Source of the DNA: CAYMKE01 sp964345135 | GTDB lineage: Bacteria; Bacteroidota; Bacteroidia; Bacteroidales; JBBRXJ01 | NCBI GenBank assembly: GCA_964345135.1 | Contig: CAYFQI010000018.1 | Location: forward strand, 1 to 18,919 | Direction: 5' to 3' | DNA: 18,919 nt | Program-made: the position numbers and the translations under genes | Part shown: in pieces, positions 7,337-14,424 of the stretch | Layout of the letters: every line of letters starts with the position of its first letter | Numbering within the stretch: position 1 is the first letter of the stretch | The notes under the pieces: model-generated | What the model was told of the DNA's origin: nothing | Database searches by the model: none | Seen by the model: only the letters and a program-made list of their open reading frames with translations

Positions 7337-10300
7337 ATGAACATAAACGATATACTGGAACAACGGATCATGATACTTGATGGAGCAATGGGAACCCTGA
7401 TTCAATCAGCTAAATTGACAGAAGAAGATTTCAGGGGGCATCGTTTTAAAAACCATCATAAGCGATTAACAGGGAATAATGATATACTGGTGCTAACGAA
7501 ACCGCAAATCATTGAAAAATTTCATAATTTATACCTTGATGCAGGAGCAGACCTTATCGAGACAAACACGTTCAACAGCACTCCTATCGCACAGGCCGAC
7601 TATGATACAGCTTCCCTTGTCTATGAAATAAATTTTGAAGCAGCACGTATTGCAAAGAAATCTACCCTGGGGTATACTGCAAAAACTCCGGATAAACCCC
7701 GTTTTGCTGTTGGAACACTTGGCCCAACAAATAAAACTGGTTCACTGAGCCCTGATGTTAATAATCCAGGGTTTCGTGACATTTCATTTGAAGAATTAAA
7801 ATCTGCTTACAAAACTCAGGTTCAGGGCCTTGTTGATGGTGGCATTGACATTCTAATGATTGAAACCATATTTGATACGCTTAATGCCAAAGCAGCATTA
7901 ATGGCAATAGAAGAATATTGTAATGAAACAGGCAAAAAACTTCCTGTAATGGTTTCAATGACAGTTTCCGATGCAAGCGGAAGAATCCTCTCGGGACAAA
8001 CCATTGAAGCTTTCATGCATTCTGTTTCGCATGCGCCGTTGCTTTCTGTAGGCTTGAACTGTTCAGCAGGCGCCAAAGGGCTGATCCCTCACCTTGAAAA
8101 ACTTTCATCCAAAGCTCCTTTTCACGTGAGCGTGCATCCGAATGCCGGGCTACCTAATGAATTTGGAGAATATGACCAGGCACCTCTTACCATGGCCAAT
8201 ATGATGGAGGTATATTTTCAAAATAACTGGATAAATATAGCCGGGGGATGCTGTGGAAGCAGGCCTGAACACGTTAAAGCCATTGCTGACAAGGCAGCCG
8301 ATTATGCGCCGAGAAAAAAGAAACAAACAAAGAATGTTACATATTTAAGCGGCCTGGAAGCCCTGGATATACAAAATGACTCCGGTTTCATACAAATTGG
8401 GGAGCGTACAAATGTTGCAGGATCAATAAAATTTGCACGATTGATAAGGGAAGAAAAATATGAAGAAGCACTTGAAATCGCCAGGCAACAAGTTGAATCC
8501 GGGGCTGACATGCTAGATGTTAATGTAGATGAAGGTATGATTGATGCACGAAAAGCAATGACTGAATTTTTACATTTATTGAATGCTGAACCTGATATTG
8601 CAAAAGTGCCTGTTGTTCTTGATTCTTCAAAATTTGAAGTCATTGAAGCCGGACTAAAATGTCTGCAAGGCAGGTCGGCAGTCAATTCAATAAGCCTTAA
8701 AGAGGGAAAAGAGATATTCAAACAACATGCAAACACGATTAAGCGCTATGGTTCCATTCCTATTGTAATGGCTTTTGATGAAAAAGGACAAGCCGACTCA
8801 TTTGAACGGAGAATAGAAATATGTGGACGGGCTTATCAAATTCTTGTCAATGAATTAAACTTTTCACCTGAGGAAATCATTTTTGATCCAAATGTATTAA
8901 CAGTAGGTACGGGAATGGATGAACATAAAAATTACGCACTGGATTTCATTCAATCGGTCAAGTGGATCAATGAAAATTTACCTGGAGCTAAAATTTCAGG
9001 TGGTATCAGTAATGTATCGTTTTCTTTCAGGGGAAATCATGCTATCAGAAACGCAATTAACCAGGCGTTTTTACATCATTCGATTCAGGCAGGTTTGCAT
9101 ATGGGCATTGTTAACCCGGCTGCAAAAGGAACGTTTGAAGAAATTCCGGAAAAGCTCAAAGAACGTGTGGACGATTTATTGCTAAACAGGAGAGATGATG
9201 CTACCGAGCGATTAATGGAACTGGCCGATGAATATAAAGAAGTAAAAACAAAAAAAGAAAAAGGTGAAACCTGGAGAAAACAACACGTCAATGAAAGAAT
9301 ATCTTATGCCCTTGTAAAAGGGAACGAAAAATATATTGAACAAGATGTAGATGAAGCACGGGAACAACATGATGAAACATTACAGGTTATCGAAGGACCG
9401 TTGATGAGTGGAATGAACGAAGTAGGAAACTTATTTGGCGAGGGGAAAATGTTTTTGCCACAGATCGTGAAAAGTGCACGTGTCATGAAAAAAGCAGTTG
9501 GCTATTTAATGCCATTTATAGAAGATGAAAAACAAGCGGGTGAACAGCAAGAAAAAGGCAAAATATTGCTGGCAACGGTTAAAGGCGACGTTCATGATAT
9601 CGGTAAAAACATTCTTTCCGTAATCCTAAAATGCAATAATTACGAGATCATTGACCTGGGAGTGATGGTGCCAGCAGAATACATTATAGAAGCTGTAAAG
9701 AAAGAATCCCCGGATTTGATTGGACTCAGTGGACTCATTACTCCTTCTCTTGATGAGATGGTGGAAATGGCAAAATTATTAGAAAAACATCAATATAAAA
9801 TACCTTTGATGATAGGGGGCGCAACTACATCTGCCATTCACACAGCGGTAAAAATAGCTCCTGTTTATTCAGGCACAACTGTTTATGTCACTGATGCTTC
9901 ACGAGGCGTTCCGGTTGCCAGTAAACTCCTGGGAAAAAATGCAGGCATTTATAAAAATGAAATAAAACAAGAGCAGGCAACACTACGACAGCAGCATCAA
10001 AAACATTCTTTAAAACAACAATATGTTTCACTTCAAGAAGCCAGATCAAACGCTTACAAAATAGATTGGCAACAATATACCCCGCCAAAACCTAAAATTT
10101 GTGGCATAAAAATGTTGGATCAAATCAGTGTAAAAGAGCTAAGAAGTTATATTGACTGGACTCCCTTTTTTCACGGATGGGAATTAAAGGGAAAGTATCC
10201 TGACATTCTGCATAAAGAAAAAATTGGGGCGGTAGCAAAAAATGTATTTAAAGAAGCTAATCATATGATTGATAAAATCATTGAAAAAAAAATGATACAG

Positions 10301-10996
10301 CCTAAAGGTGTTTTTGGCATTCTTCCAGCCAATTCAAAAGACGATAATATTTTAATTTATGATAATGATGAACGCAATAATATAAAAATGACACTGCCTA
10401 TGCTAAGGCAACAATGCGTTCAAAATCCAACAGGTTCGTATCTTTCTTTAAGTGATTTCATAGCACCTGTTTCCTCGTTAAAAAGGGATTACCTGGGATT
10501 ATTTGCCGTGACAACCGGTTTGGGAATAAACGAACATGTACAATCTTTTAAATCATCGGGCGATCATTATAACAGTGTTATGTTCAGGTTAGTGGCAGAC
10601 AGGTTAGTAGAAGCATTTGCTGAACGATCGCATGAATTGGTAAGAACAAAATACTGGGGTTACGAACAAAATAAGAGATTGTCGAATGATGAGCTGATCG
10701 CTGAACAATATAAAGGAATACGCCCGGCACCCGGATATCCTGCATGCCCCGAACATTCGCTCAAAGGTGATATTTTTAAACTTATGCAGGTAGAAAAAAA
10801 CACAGGTATACGGTTGACAGAAACCTTTGTAATGCAGCCTGTAAGCTCGGTGTGTGGAATGTATTTCAGTCACCCGGAAGCAAAATATTTTAGAGTAGGA
10901 AAAATAAGCAAAGACCAGGTTGAAGATTATGCACAACGTAAAAATATGATTATTAAGGAGTCTGAAAAATGGCTTAAACCAAATCTCAATTATTAA
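7337..10996 (+). CDS. metH: Cobalamin-dependent methionine synthase, full length
   Basis: Transfers the methyl group of 5-methyltetrahydrofolate to homocysteine through methylcobalamin. At 1219 residues it holds all modules. The homocysteine domain (about 1-325) starts with ILDGAMGT and has zinc ligands C242 (GLNCSAGA) and C305/C306 (GGCCGSRPEH). The pterin domain (about 345-610) contains IGERTNVAGS. A cap domain follows, then the B12 domain with D751-V-H753-D-I-G756, where H753 is the lower cobalt ligand. The SAM-dependent reactivation domain (about 895-1219) has RPAPGYPACPEH (R1129). The ligand spacing matches E. coli MetH, so the enzyme should be functional. The reactivation domain is fused, unlike in some lineages where it is separate or lost. 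It stands alone, with no metF neighbour and convergent to the STAS gene. Confidence 0.97.
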   Translation: MNINDILEQRIMILDGAMGTLIQSAKLTEEDFRGHRFKNHHKRLTGNNDILVLTKPQIIEKFHNLYLDAGADLIETNTFNSTPIAQADYDTASLVYEINFEAARIAKKSTLGYTAKTPDKPRFAVGTLGPTNKTGSLSPDVNNPGFRDISFEELKSAYKTQVQGLVDGGIDILMIETIFDTLNAKAALMAIEEYCNETGKKLPVMVSMTVSDASGRILSGQTIEAFMHSVSHAPLLSVGLNCSAGAKGLIPHLEKLSSKAPFHVSVHPNAGLPNEFGEYDQAPLTMANMMEVYFQNNWINIAGGCCGSRPEHVKAIADKAADYAPRKKKQTKNVTYLSGLEALDIQNDSGFIQIGERTNVAGSIKFARLIREEKYEEALEIARQQVESGADMLDVNVDEGMIDARKAMTEFLHLLNAEPDIAKVPVVLDSSKFEVIEAGLKCLQGRSAVNSISLKEGKEIFKQHANTIKRYGSIPIVMAFDEKGQADSFERRIEICGRAYQILVNELNFSPEEIIFDPNVLTVGTGMDEHKNYALDFIQSVKWINENLPGAKISGGISNVSFSFRGNHAIRNAINQAFLHHSIQAGLHMGIVNPAAKGTFEEIPEKLKERVDDLLLNRRDDATERLMELADEYKEVKTKKEKGETWRKQHVNERISYALVKGNEKYIEQDVDEAREQHDETLQVIEGPLMSGMNEVGNLFGEGKMFLPQIVKSARVMKKAVGYLMPFIEDEKQAGEQQEKGKILLATVKGDVHDIGKNILSVILKCNNYEIIDLGVMVPAEYIIEAVKKESPDLIGLSGLITPSLDEMVEMAKLLEKHQYKIPLMIGGATTSAIHTAVKIAPVYSGTTVYVTDASRGVPVASKLLGKNAGIYKNEIKQEQATLRQQHQKHSLKQQYVSLQEARSNAYKIDWQQYTPPKPKICGIKMLDQISVKELRSYIDWTPFFHGWELKGKYPDILHKEKIGAVAKNVFKEANHMIDKIIEKKMIQPKGVFGILPANSKDDNILIYDNDERNNIKMTLPMLRQQCVQNPTGSYLSLSDFIAPVSSLKRDYLGLFAVTTGLGINEHVQSFKSSGDHYNSVMFRLVADRLVEAFAERSHELVRTKYWGYEQNKRLSNDELIAEQYKGIRPAPGYPACPEHSLKGDIFKLMQVEKNTGIRLTETFVMQPVSSVCGMYFSHPEAKYFRVGKISKDQVEDYAQRKNMIIKESEKWLKPNLNY

Positions 10997-11070
10997 CCGC
11001 GAATTGTTCAATTAACTTAGTATTTGTCTATAATGTCCGCTAACCCCGATACAGTCATTCTTTCACACGG

Positions 11071-11094
11071 GGGCAGGCTTCGTTACGCTTGCCC
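11071..11094. repeat. GC-rich hairpin in the metH/STAS convergent gap
   Basis: GGGCAGGC (11071-11078) pairs with GCTTGCCC (11087-11094) as an 8-bp stem with one G-T pair and an 8-base loop. It lies in a segment (about 11035-11135) noticeably richer in G+C than the DNA around it. No T-tract follows on either strand, so it is not a standard terminator. It could be a dispersed repeat or mobile-element remnant. Confidence 0.45.
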
Positions 11095-11133
11095 AAAAAC
11101 TACCCATTTACACCAGCAAGCCGCACGTTTTCC

Positions 11134-11162
11134 GATATTCATAATCCTCATTATCGAATATT
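11134..11162. repeat. AT-rich hairpin in the metH/STAS convergent gap
   Basis: ATATTCATAAT (11135-11145) pairs with ATTATCGAATAT (11150-11161) around a CCTC tetraloop, as 11 base pairs with one bulged C. It follows the GC-rich hairpin by 40 bases. Together the two give the 217-base convergent gap an unusual amount of foldback structure. Confidence 0.4.
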
Positions 11163-11213
11163 ATGATCCAAACATTCGACTTTATGAACAGGCATTAATT
11201 AATAGAAGTCCCC

Positions 11214-11555
11214 TTAATTAAAATCGTTTATAGCTTCATCAGTTGATTCGTATATATCAAATACATGATCAAGATGAAGAAGTTTAAATAATTTAATGAC
11301 TTCCGGTTTTAAATTACATAATTTTAAGCTTCCGCCATTTCTACCGGCTGTTTTCATTACTGATAAAAAAGCACCAAACCCTGAACTGTCGACAAACTCA
11401 ATTCCTTCGAAATTCATGAGCAGCTTACATCCTTTCGTATTTTCAAATAAAGGATTTAACTCGTTTTTAAGTTCTTCCGAATTTATGGCCGTGATTTTAT
11501 CTGTATCAGTAAATGAAATGATTGTTATTCCGTTTTTATCTTCCATACGTATCAT
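11214..11555 (-). CDS. STAS-domain anti-sigma-factor antagonist
   Basis: A single-domain, 113-residue cytoplasmic protein of the SpoIIAA/RsbV type. Such proteins bind an anti-sigma-factor kinase when unphosphorylated and release the sigma factor or another target. The core is visible as beta strands around IISF and KLLMNFEGIEFVDSSGFGAF. The regulatory motif is D56-S57-S58-G59-F60-G61, in which S58 is the expected phosphorylated residue. The C-terminal half (GGSLKLCNLKPEVIKLFKLLHLDHVFDIYES) is typical of the family. Start: the ATG at 11555; the next ATG, three codons in, is also possible. No kinase, PP2C phosphatase or sigma factor is nearby, so its partners are encoded elsewhere. It lies downstream of hldD in the same direction, but 193 bases and a large hairpin separate them. 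Confidence 0.9.
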   Translation of the reverse strand: MIRMEDKNGITIISFTDTDKITAINSEELKNELNPLFENTKGCKLLMNFEGIEFVDSSGFGAFLSVMKTAGRNGGSLKLCNLKPEVIKLFKLLHLDHVFDIYESTDEAINDFN

Positions 11556-11604
11556 AAATATACATTTATTACCGTGGGTTAATCTTTATAAAATTGAATT
11601 TCTA

Positions 11605-11612
11605 CAAATATA
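11605..11612 (-). promoter_or_regulatory. -7 promoter box of the STAS gene
   Basis: On the minus strand this is TATATTTG, matching TAnnTTTG, and would give a leader of about 43 bases. A -33 TTG at normal spacing is not visible. Confidence 0.42.
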
Positions 11613-11683
11613 TTATTTTTTTTGATTCATCCTTCATTTTTTTATTGGTTGAATAAAGCTTGAGAGCAAAAAATAATCATAAC

Positions 11684-11721
11684 AACGGGTACAAAAAATA
11701 ATTATTTTTTCATGCCCGGTT
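11684..11721 (-). terminator. Long hairpin after hldD, possible terminator
   Basis: A perfect 18-bp A/T palindrome (AAAAAATAATTATTTTTT, 11693-11710) is clamped by GGG/CCC and AAC/GTT pairs (11684-11689 with 11715-11721), with one bulge and a small internal loop. It begins 28 bases after the hldD stop on the minus strand. A T-rich tract (ATTATTTTTTGC) follows about 10 bases later. It may end hldD transcription before the STAS gene. Confidence 0.45.
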
Positions 11722-11748
11722 CATCCGTTTAGAATTCAATTTAAATAT

Positions 11749-12714
11749 TTAATAATAATTTCCAGGTATCAAATATTTTGTAATATATTCTTTCACACCT
11801 TTTTCAAGAGAAGTAAAAGACTTTTCATATCCTGCTTTCCTGAGTTTTTGGATGGATGCTTCTGTAAAATATTGATATTTATCCCTGATGTCTTCTGGTG
11901 TATCAATGAATTCTATTTTTTTTGATTTCCCCATTGCTTTAAAAGCACTATTAACAAGGCTCACGAAGGTTTTGGCATTTCCAGTGCCAACATTATATAT
12001 TCCAGAATCAGGACGTTTCTTTAACATGAAATGTATCACGTTCACCACGTCCTTAACATAGATAAAATCCCTTAATTGTTCGCCGTCTTTAAAATCCGGA
12101 TGATGTGAGCGAAACAACTTCATTTTACCGGTATCATAAATTTGATTATATGCGTGAAAAATAACAGAAGCCATTCGCCCTTTATGATATTCATTTGGCC
12201 CGTAAACATTAAAAAATTTAAGCCCTGCCCAAAAAAATGGCTTTTTTTCCTGTTTAATAGCCCATTTGTCAAAATCATTTTTAGAATCACCATAGGGGTT
12301 TAATGGTTTAAGTTTGGGAATGACCTCATGATGATCTTCATATCCCAATTCACCCAATCCGTATGTTGCAGCAGATGAAGCATAAATGAGGGGTATCCCG
12401 TATTTAACACATTTTTTCCATACCTGTTTACTATAATTGAAATTAAGTTCATCAAATACTGCTTTATTGAATTCCGTTGTATCCGTGCGTGCTCCCAAAT
12501 GAATTACAAACTGTATAAACTTATGATTTTCAGTGACCCATTCAATAAAATCGTCCCTGTAAACTTTATTCGAATACGTCTTATTTTCAATATTTTTATT
12601 TTTTAATGGATTGGAAAAATCATCAACAAGTATAATGTCTTTATAACCTTCTTTGTTTAGCTTTTTCAATAAATTGCTGCCGATAAATCCTACAGCCCCG
12701 GTAATAACAATCAT
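11749..12714 (-). CDS. hldD: ADP-L-glycero-D-manno-heptose 6-epimerase
   Basis: Converts ADP-D-glycero-D-manno-heptose to the L-glycero form, the last step in making the heptose donor for LPS inner core. It is a 321-residue extended short-chain dehydrogenase/reductase enzyme. The NAD(P)-binding glycine motif is TGAVGFIGSN (5-14). The active site has YASSAATYG (111-119) and Y141-G-D-S-K145. Features that separate HldD from other sugar epimerases are FNVYGPNEYHKGRMASVIFHA (from 168), FKDGEQLRDFIYVKDVV (208-224) and a C-terminal segment with DIRDKYQYFTEA. The length matches the family. No other LPS-core gene is adjacent; hldA and hldE functions must be elsewhere. It is divergent from the VWA gene, and a -7 box lies 47 bases before the ATG at 12714. 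Confidence 0.95.
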   Translation of the reverse strand: MIVITGAVGFIGSNLLKKLNKEGYKDIILVDDFSNPLKNKNIENKTYSNKVYRDDFIEWVTENHKFIQFVIHLGARTDTTEFNKAVFDELNFNYSKQVWKKCVKYGIPLIYASSAATYGLGELGYEDHHEVIPKLKPLNPYGDSKNDFDKWAIKQEKKPFFWAGLKFFNVYGPNEYHKGRMASVIFHAYNQIYDTGKMKLFRSHHPDFKDGEQLRDFIYVKDVVNVIHFMLKKRPDSGIYNVGTGNAKTFVSLVNSAFKAMGKSKKIEFIDTPEDIRDKYQYFTEASIQKLRKAGYEKSFTSLEKGVKEYITKYLIPGNYY

Positions 12715-12760
12715 AGTATGAACATTATTAATTAATAAACAATTACAATAAAGTAAAAAA

Positions 12761-12768
12761 CAAATATA
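12761..12768 (-). promoter_or_regulatory. -7 promoter box of hldD
   Basis: TATATTTG on the minus strand matches TAnnTTTG and predicts a leader of about 40 bases. No good -33 element is seen at the normal distance. Confidence 0.42.
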
Positions 12769-12824
12769 TAATTTTTTATTATTTTTAACATTTATCCGTC
12801 AAAAAAAATATACTATACATGATC

Positions 12825-12864
12825 ATAATCTATCAACATACGATGTTCATAAGTTGATAATTAT
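12825..12864. repeat. Nested dyad between hldD and the VWA gene
   Basis: ATAATCTATCAAC (12825-12837) pairs with GTTGATAATTAT (12853-12864) as 12 base pairs with one bulge. Inside it, AACAT (12835-12839) and ATGTT (12843-12847) form an alternative small hairpin. The dyad lies 52 bases before the VWA ATG in a divergent promoter region, where an operator would be expected. No regulator gene is next to it. Confidence 0.35.
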
Positions 12865-12900
12865 TGGGAGAAGACGGAAGACATACTTCAATAAAAAATA

Positions 12901-12905
12901 AGGAG
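12901..12905 (+). promoter_or_regulatory. Shine-Dalgarno motif of the VWA gene
   Basis: AGGAG ends 10 bases before the ATG at 12916. Most other genes in the window lack such a motif, which is normal for this phylum. It supports the chosen start, although the spacing is slightly long. Confidence 0.5.
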
Positions 12906-12915
12906 CACATTATAA

Positions 12916-14262
12916 ATGGATAAAAAAAAACAGAACAAACGGGCATTTAACATTTTCTTTTTGATTTTATATTGTATTCCCATTATAAATTATGCTCAAC
13001 CCGAAATCCGGTTTTTTAAACAACAACATGATTTTGGCAAGATTGCCAACCTGGATTATCCACCTGCAATGTTCAGGTTCCGCAATACAGGCAATGAACC
13101 TTTAGCGATCTTAATTGTTGAGCATTCTGATGACCTGCGAGTGAAATATAGACGTCAATTTATTGAACCTGATGATACAGCAAGTATAAAAGTTAATCCA
13201 TATTATGGACAAAGAGGTGAATTCAAAGAACAACTCAAGGTATTAACAAACGCAGGCCCTGATCCTGTAATACTGAATGTTACCGGAAACGTGATTTCTG
13301 TTGAAGAATGTTTTCCTAATCAGCAAAATCTAAATGTACGTGAAATTTACGTGATAAATAAAAACACGAGCCAGCCGGTACCAAATGCGACCATTGACTT
13401 TACCCATAATTTTTCCAATGAATTTGAAGACAAGGTAGGAGAAAAAGGTAAATTAATCCGTGAACTAAAAATCGGCCAATATCAAATTAATATTAATGAA
13501 AAAGGATATGAAGATTATACCAAATCGTTTTTCCTGAAAAAATCAGTACCTGTTTTATTTTTAAAACTAACTCCAATTGAAGATTATGAAAATGTATATA
13601 TTGACCCTGAACCTGTAGCAGAGAGCAATCCCGGGCCACCTAAAACTCCGGTTTCTTCTGCAGGAGAAACCGGTAACAACATATTATCTGTTGATGAATA
13701 TGCTGCCAATAATATTGTATTGCTTCTGGATGTATCGCTCTCCATGCGCCAGGACCATAAGCTTGATTCATTGAAAAGTGGAATCGAGAGCCTGGTTGAT
13801 GTACTCCGTTCAATTGATAACGTGTCGATTATCACCTATGCAGGAGAAACAGATATAATTATAGAGTCAGTTACAGGAGATCAAAAAAACCGGATAAAAC
13901 GAAAAATTGAAAAACTCGAACCCGGTGGCATCACAAATGGGGTAAAAGGGTTAACCACTGCCTATGAAATCTCAAGAAAAAAATACATTCCAAAAGGAAA
14001 CAACCAGATTATCGTGGCAACCGATGGGAAATTTACCGGCAGGACGTATAAAAGTGGCGAACTAAAAGAAATGGTACAAGGATACAATCAAAATGGTGTT
14101 GTAATTTCCATTATTGGGTTCGGTGTGGATGAGACGGCCATTGAATTAATGAAAGACATGGCAAAATACGGCGGAGGAGATTATATTCATGTATCTGCTG
14201 GAGATCATATCAGATCCGTGCTGATTGATGAAATCAAGAACCGTTCACGAAAACAATATTGA
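12916..14262 (+). CDS. Secreted VWA protein with N-terminal DUF1573-like and carboxypeptidase-regulatory-like domains
   Basis: A 448-residue protein with a signal peptide (Lys-rich start, hydrophobic core about 12-26, likely cut near NYAQ). Residues about 29-128 resemble the DUF1573/ASH immunoglobulin-like fold (FFKQQHDFGKI, FRFRNTGNEPL, VTGNVI). Residues about 140-220 resemble a carboxypeptidase-regulatory beta-sandwich (NKNTSQPVPNATI, GQYQININEKGYEDY). A linker rich in Pro, Glu and Ser (220-260) leads to a von Willebrand A domain (266-440). Its metal site is complete: D272-x-S274-x-S276, T340 and D370. No lipobox (Tyr precedes C20), no transmembrane tail and no recognised type IX secretion C-terminal domain. 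A metal-dependent adhesion or protein-binding role in the periplasm or on the surface is inferred from the fold; the ligand is unknown. It is divergent from hldD. Confidence 0.85.
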   Translation: MDKKKQNKRAFNIFFLILYCIPIINYAQPEIRFFKQQHDFGKIANLDYPPAMFRFRNTGNEPLAILIVEHSDDLRVKYRRQFIEPDDTASIKVNPYYGQRGEFKEQLKVLTNAGPDPVILNVTGNVISVEECFPNQQNLNVREIYVINKNTSQPVPNATIDFTHNFSNEFEDKVGEKGKLIRELKIGQYQININEKGYEDYTKSFFLKKSVPVLFLKLTPIEDYENVYIDPEPVAESNPGPPKTPVSSAGETGNNILSVDEYAANNIVLLLDVSLSMRQDHKLDSLKSGIESLVDVLRSIDNVSIITYAGETDIIIESVTGDQKNRIKRKIEKLEPGGITNGVKGLTTAYEISRKKYIPKGNNQIIVATDGKFTGRTYKSGELKEMVQGYNQNGVVISIIGFGVDETAIELMKDMAKYGGGDYIHVSAGDHIRSVLIDEIKNRSRKQY

Positions 14263-14274
14263 TATTAACCTGTA

Positions 14275-14376
14275 ATGAATACTTTTCACTTTAAGAAAAC
14301 TTCTATTAATTCTTTTCCTGTTCTCTTTCTATTCCTGTATCCGGGTATTATTAAAAGAATCAGTATAAAGGTTTAA
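14275..14376 (+). pseudogene. Possible remnant of a small lipoprotein gene
   Basis: Twelve bases after the VWA stop, an ATG (14275) opens 33 codons. A different frame of the same DNA encodes LRKLLLILFLFSFYSC, which looks like a lipoprotein signal peptide ending in a plausible lipobox cysteine (codon 14336-14338). That frame stops 30 bases after the Cys codon and has no good start codon. A frameshift joining the two frames would give a normal lipoprotein N-terminus, so this may be the front end of a decayed gene. Chance hydrophobic codons in AT-rich DNA are an equal possibility. Confidence 0.18.
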
Positions 14377-14385
14377 AACCAATAA

Positions 14386-14420
14386 ACAAAAAACAAAAAA
14401 TGCTCAACTTTTATCAAGTT
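14386..14420 (-). terminator. Weak terminator candidate after the ABCG-like gene
   Basis: On the minus strand, AACTT/AAGTT (5 bp, loop 5, positions 14420-14406) is followed within 5 bases by T-rich sequence (14400-14386). It begins 4 bases after the stop codon. The stem is short and AT-only. Confidence 0.3.
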
Positions 14421-14424
14421 TATT

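Noticed and set aside
10604..11011. 135-codon open frame on the minus strand over the metH 3' end
   Set aside because: It lies antisense inside the clearly coding metH reactivation domain, and its translation shows no domain or plausible start context.
11030..11140. Integron attC site
   Set aside because: CTAACC and hairpins suggested one, but paired core sites of the RYYYAAC/GTTRRRY kind at both ends of a single imperfect palindrome could not be found, and no integrase is present.
11024..11221. 65-codon open frame on the plus strand in the metH/STAS gap
   Set aside because: It covers two hairpins and has no family resemblance or ribosome-binding motif, so the DNA structure explains the region better than coding does.
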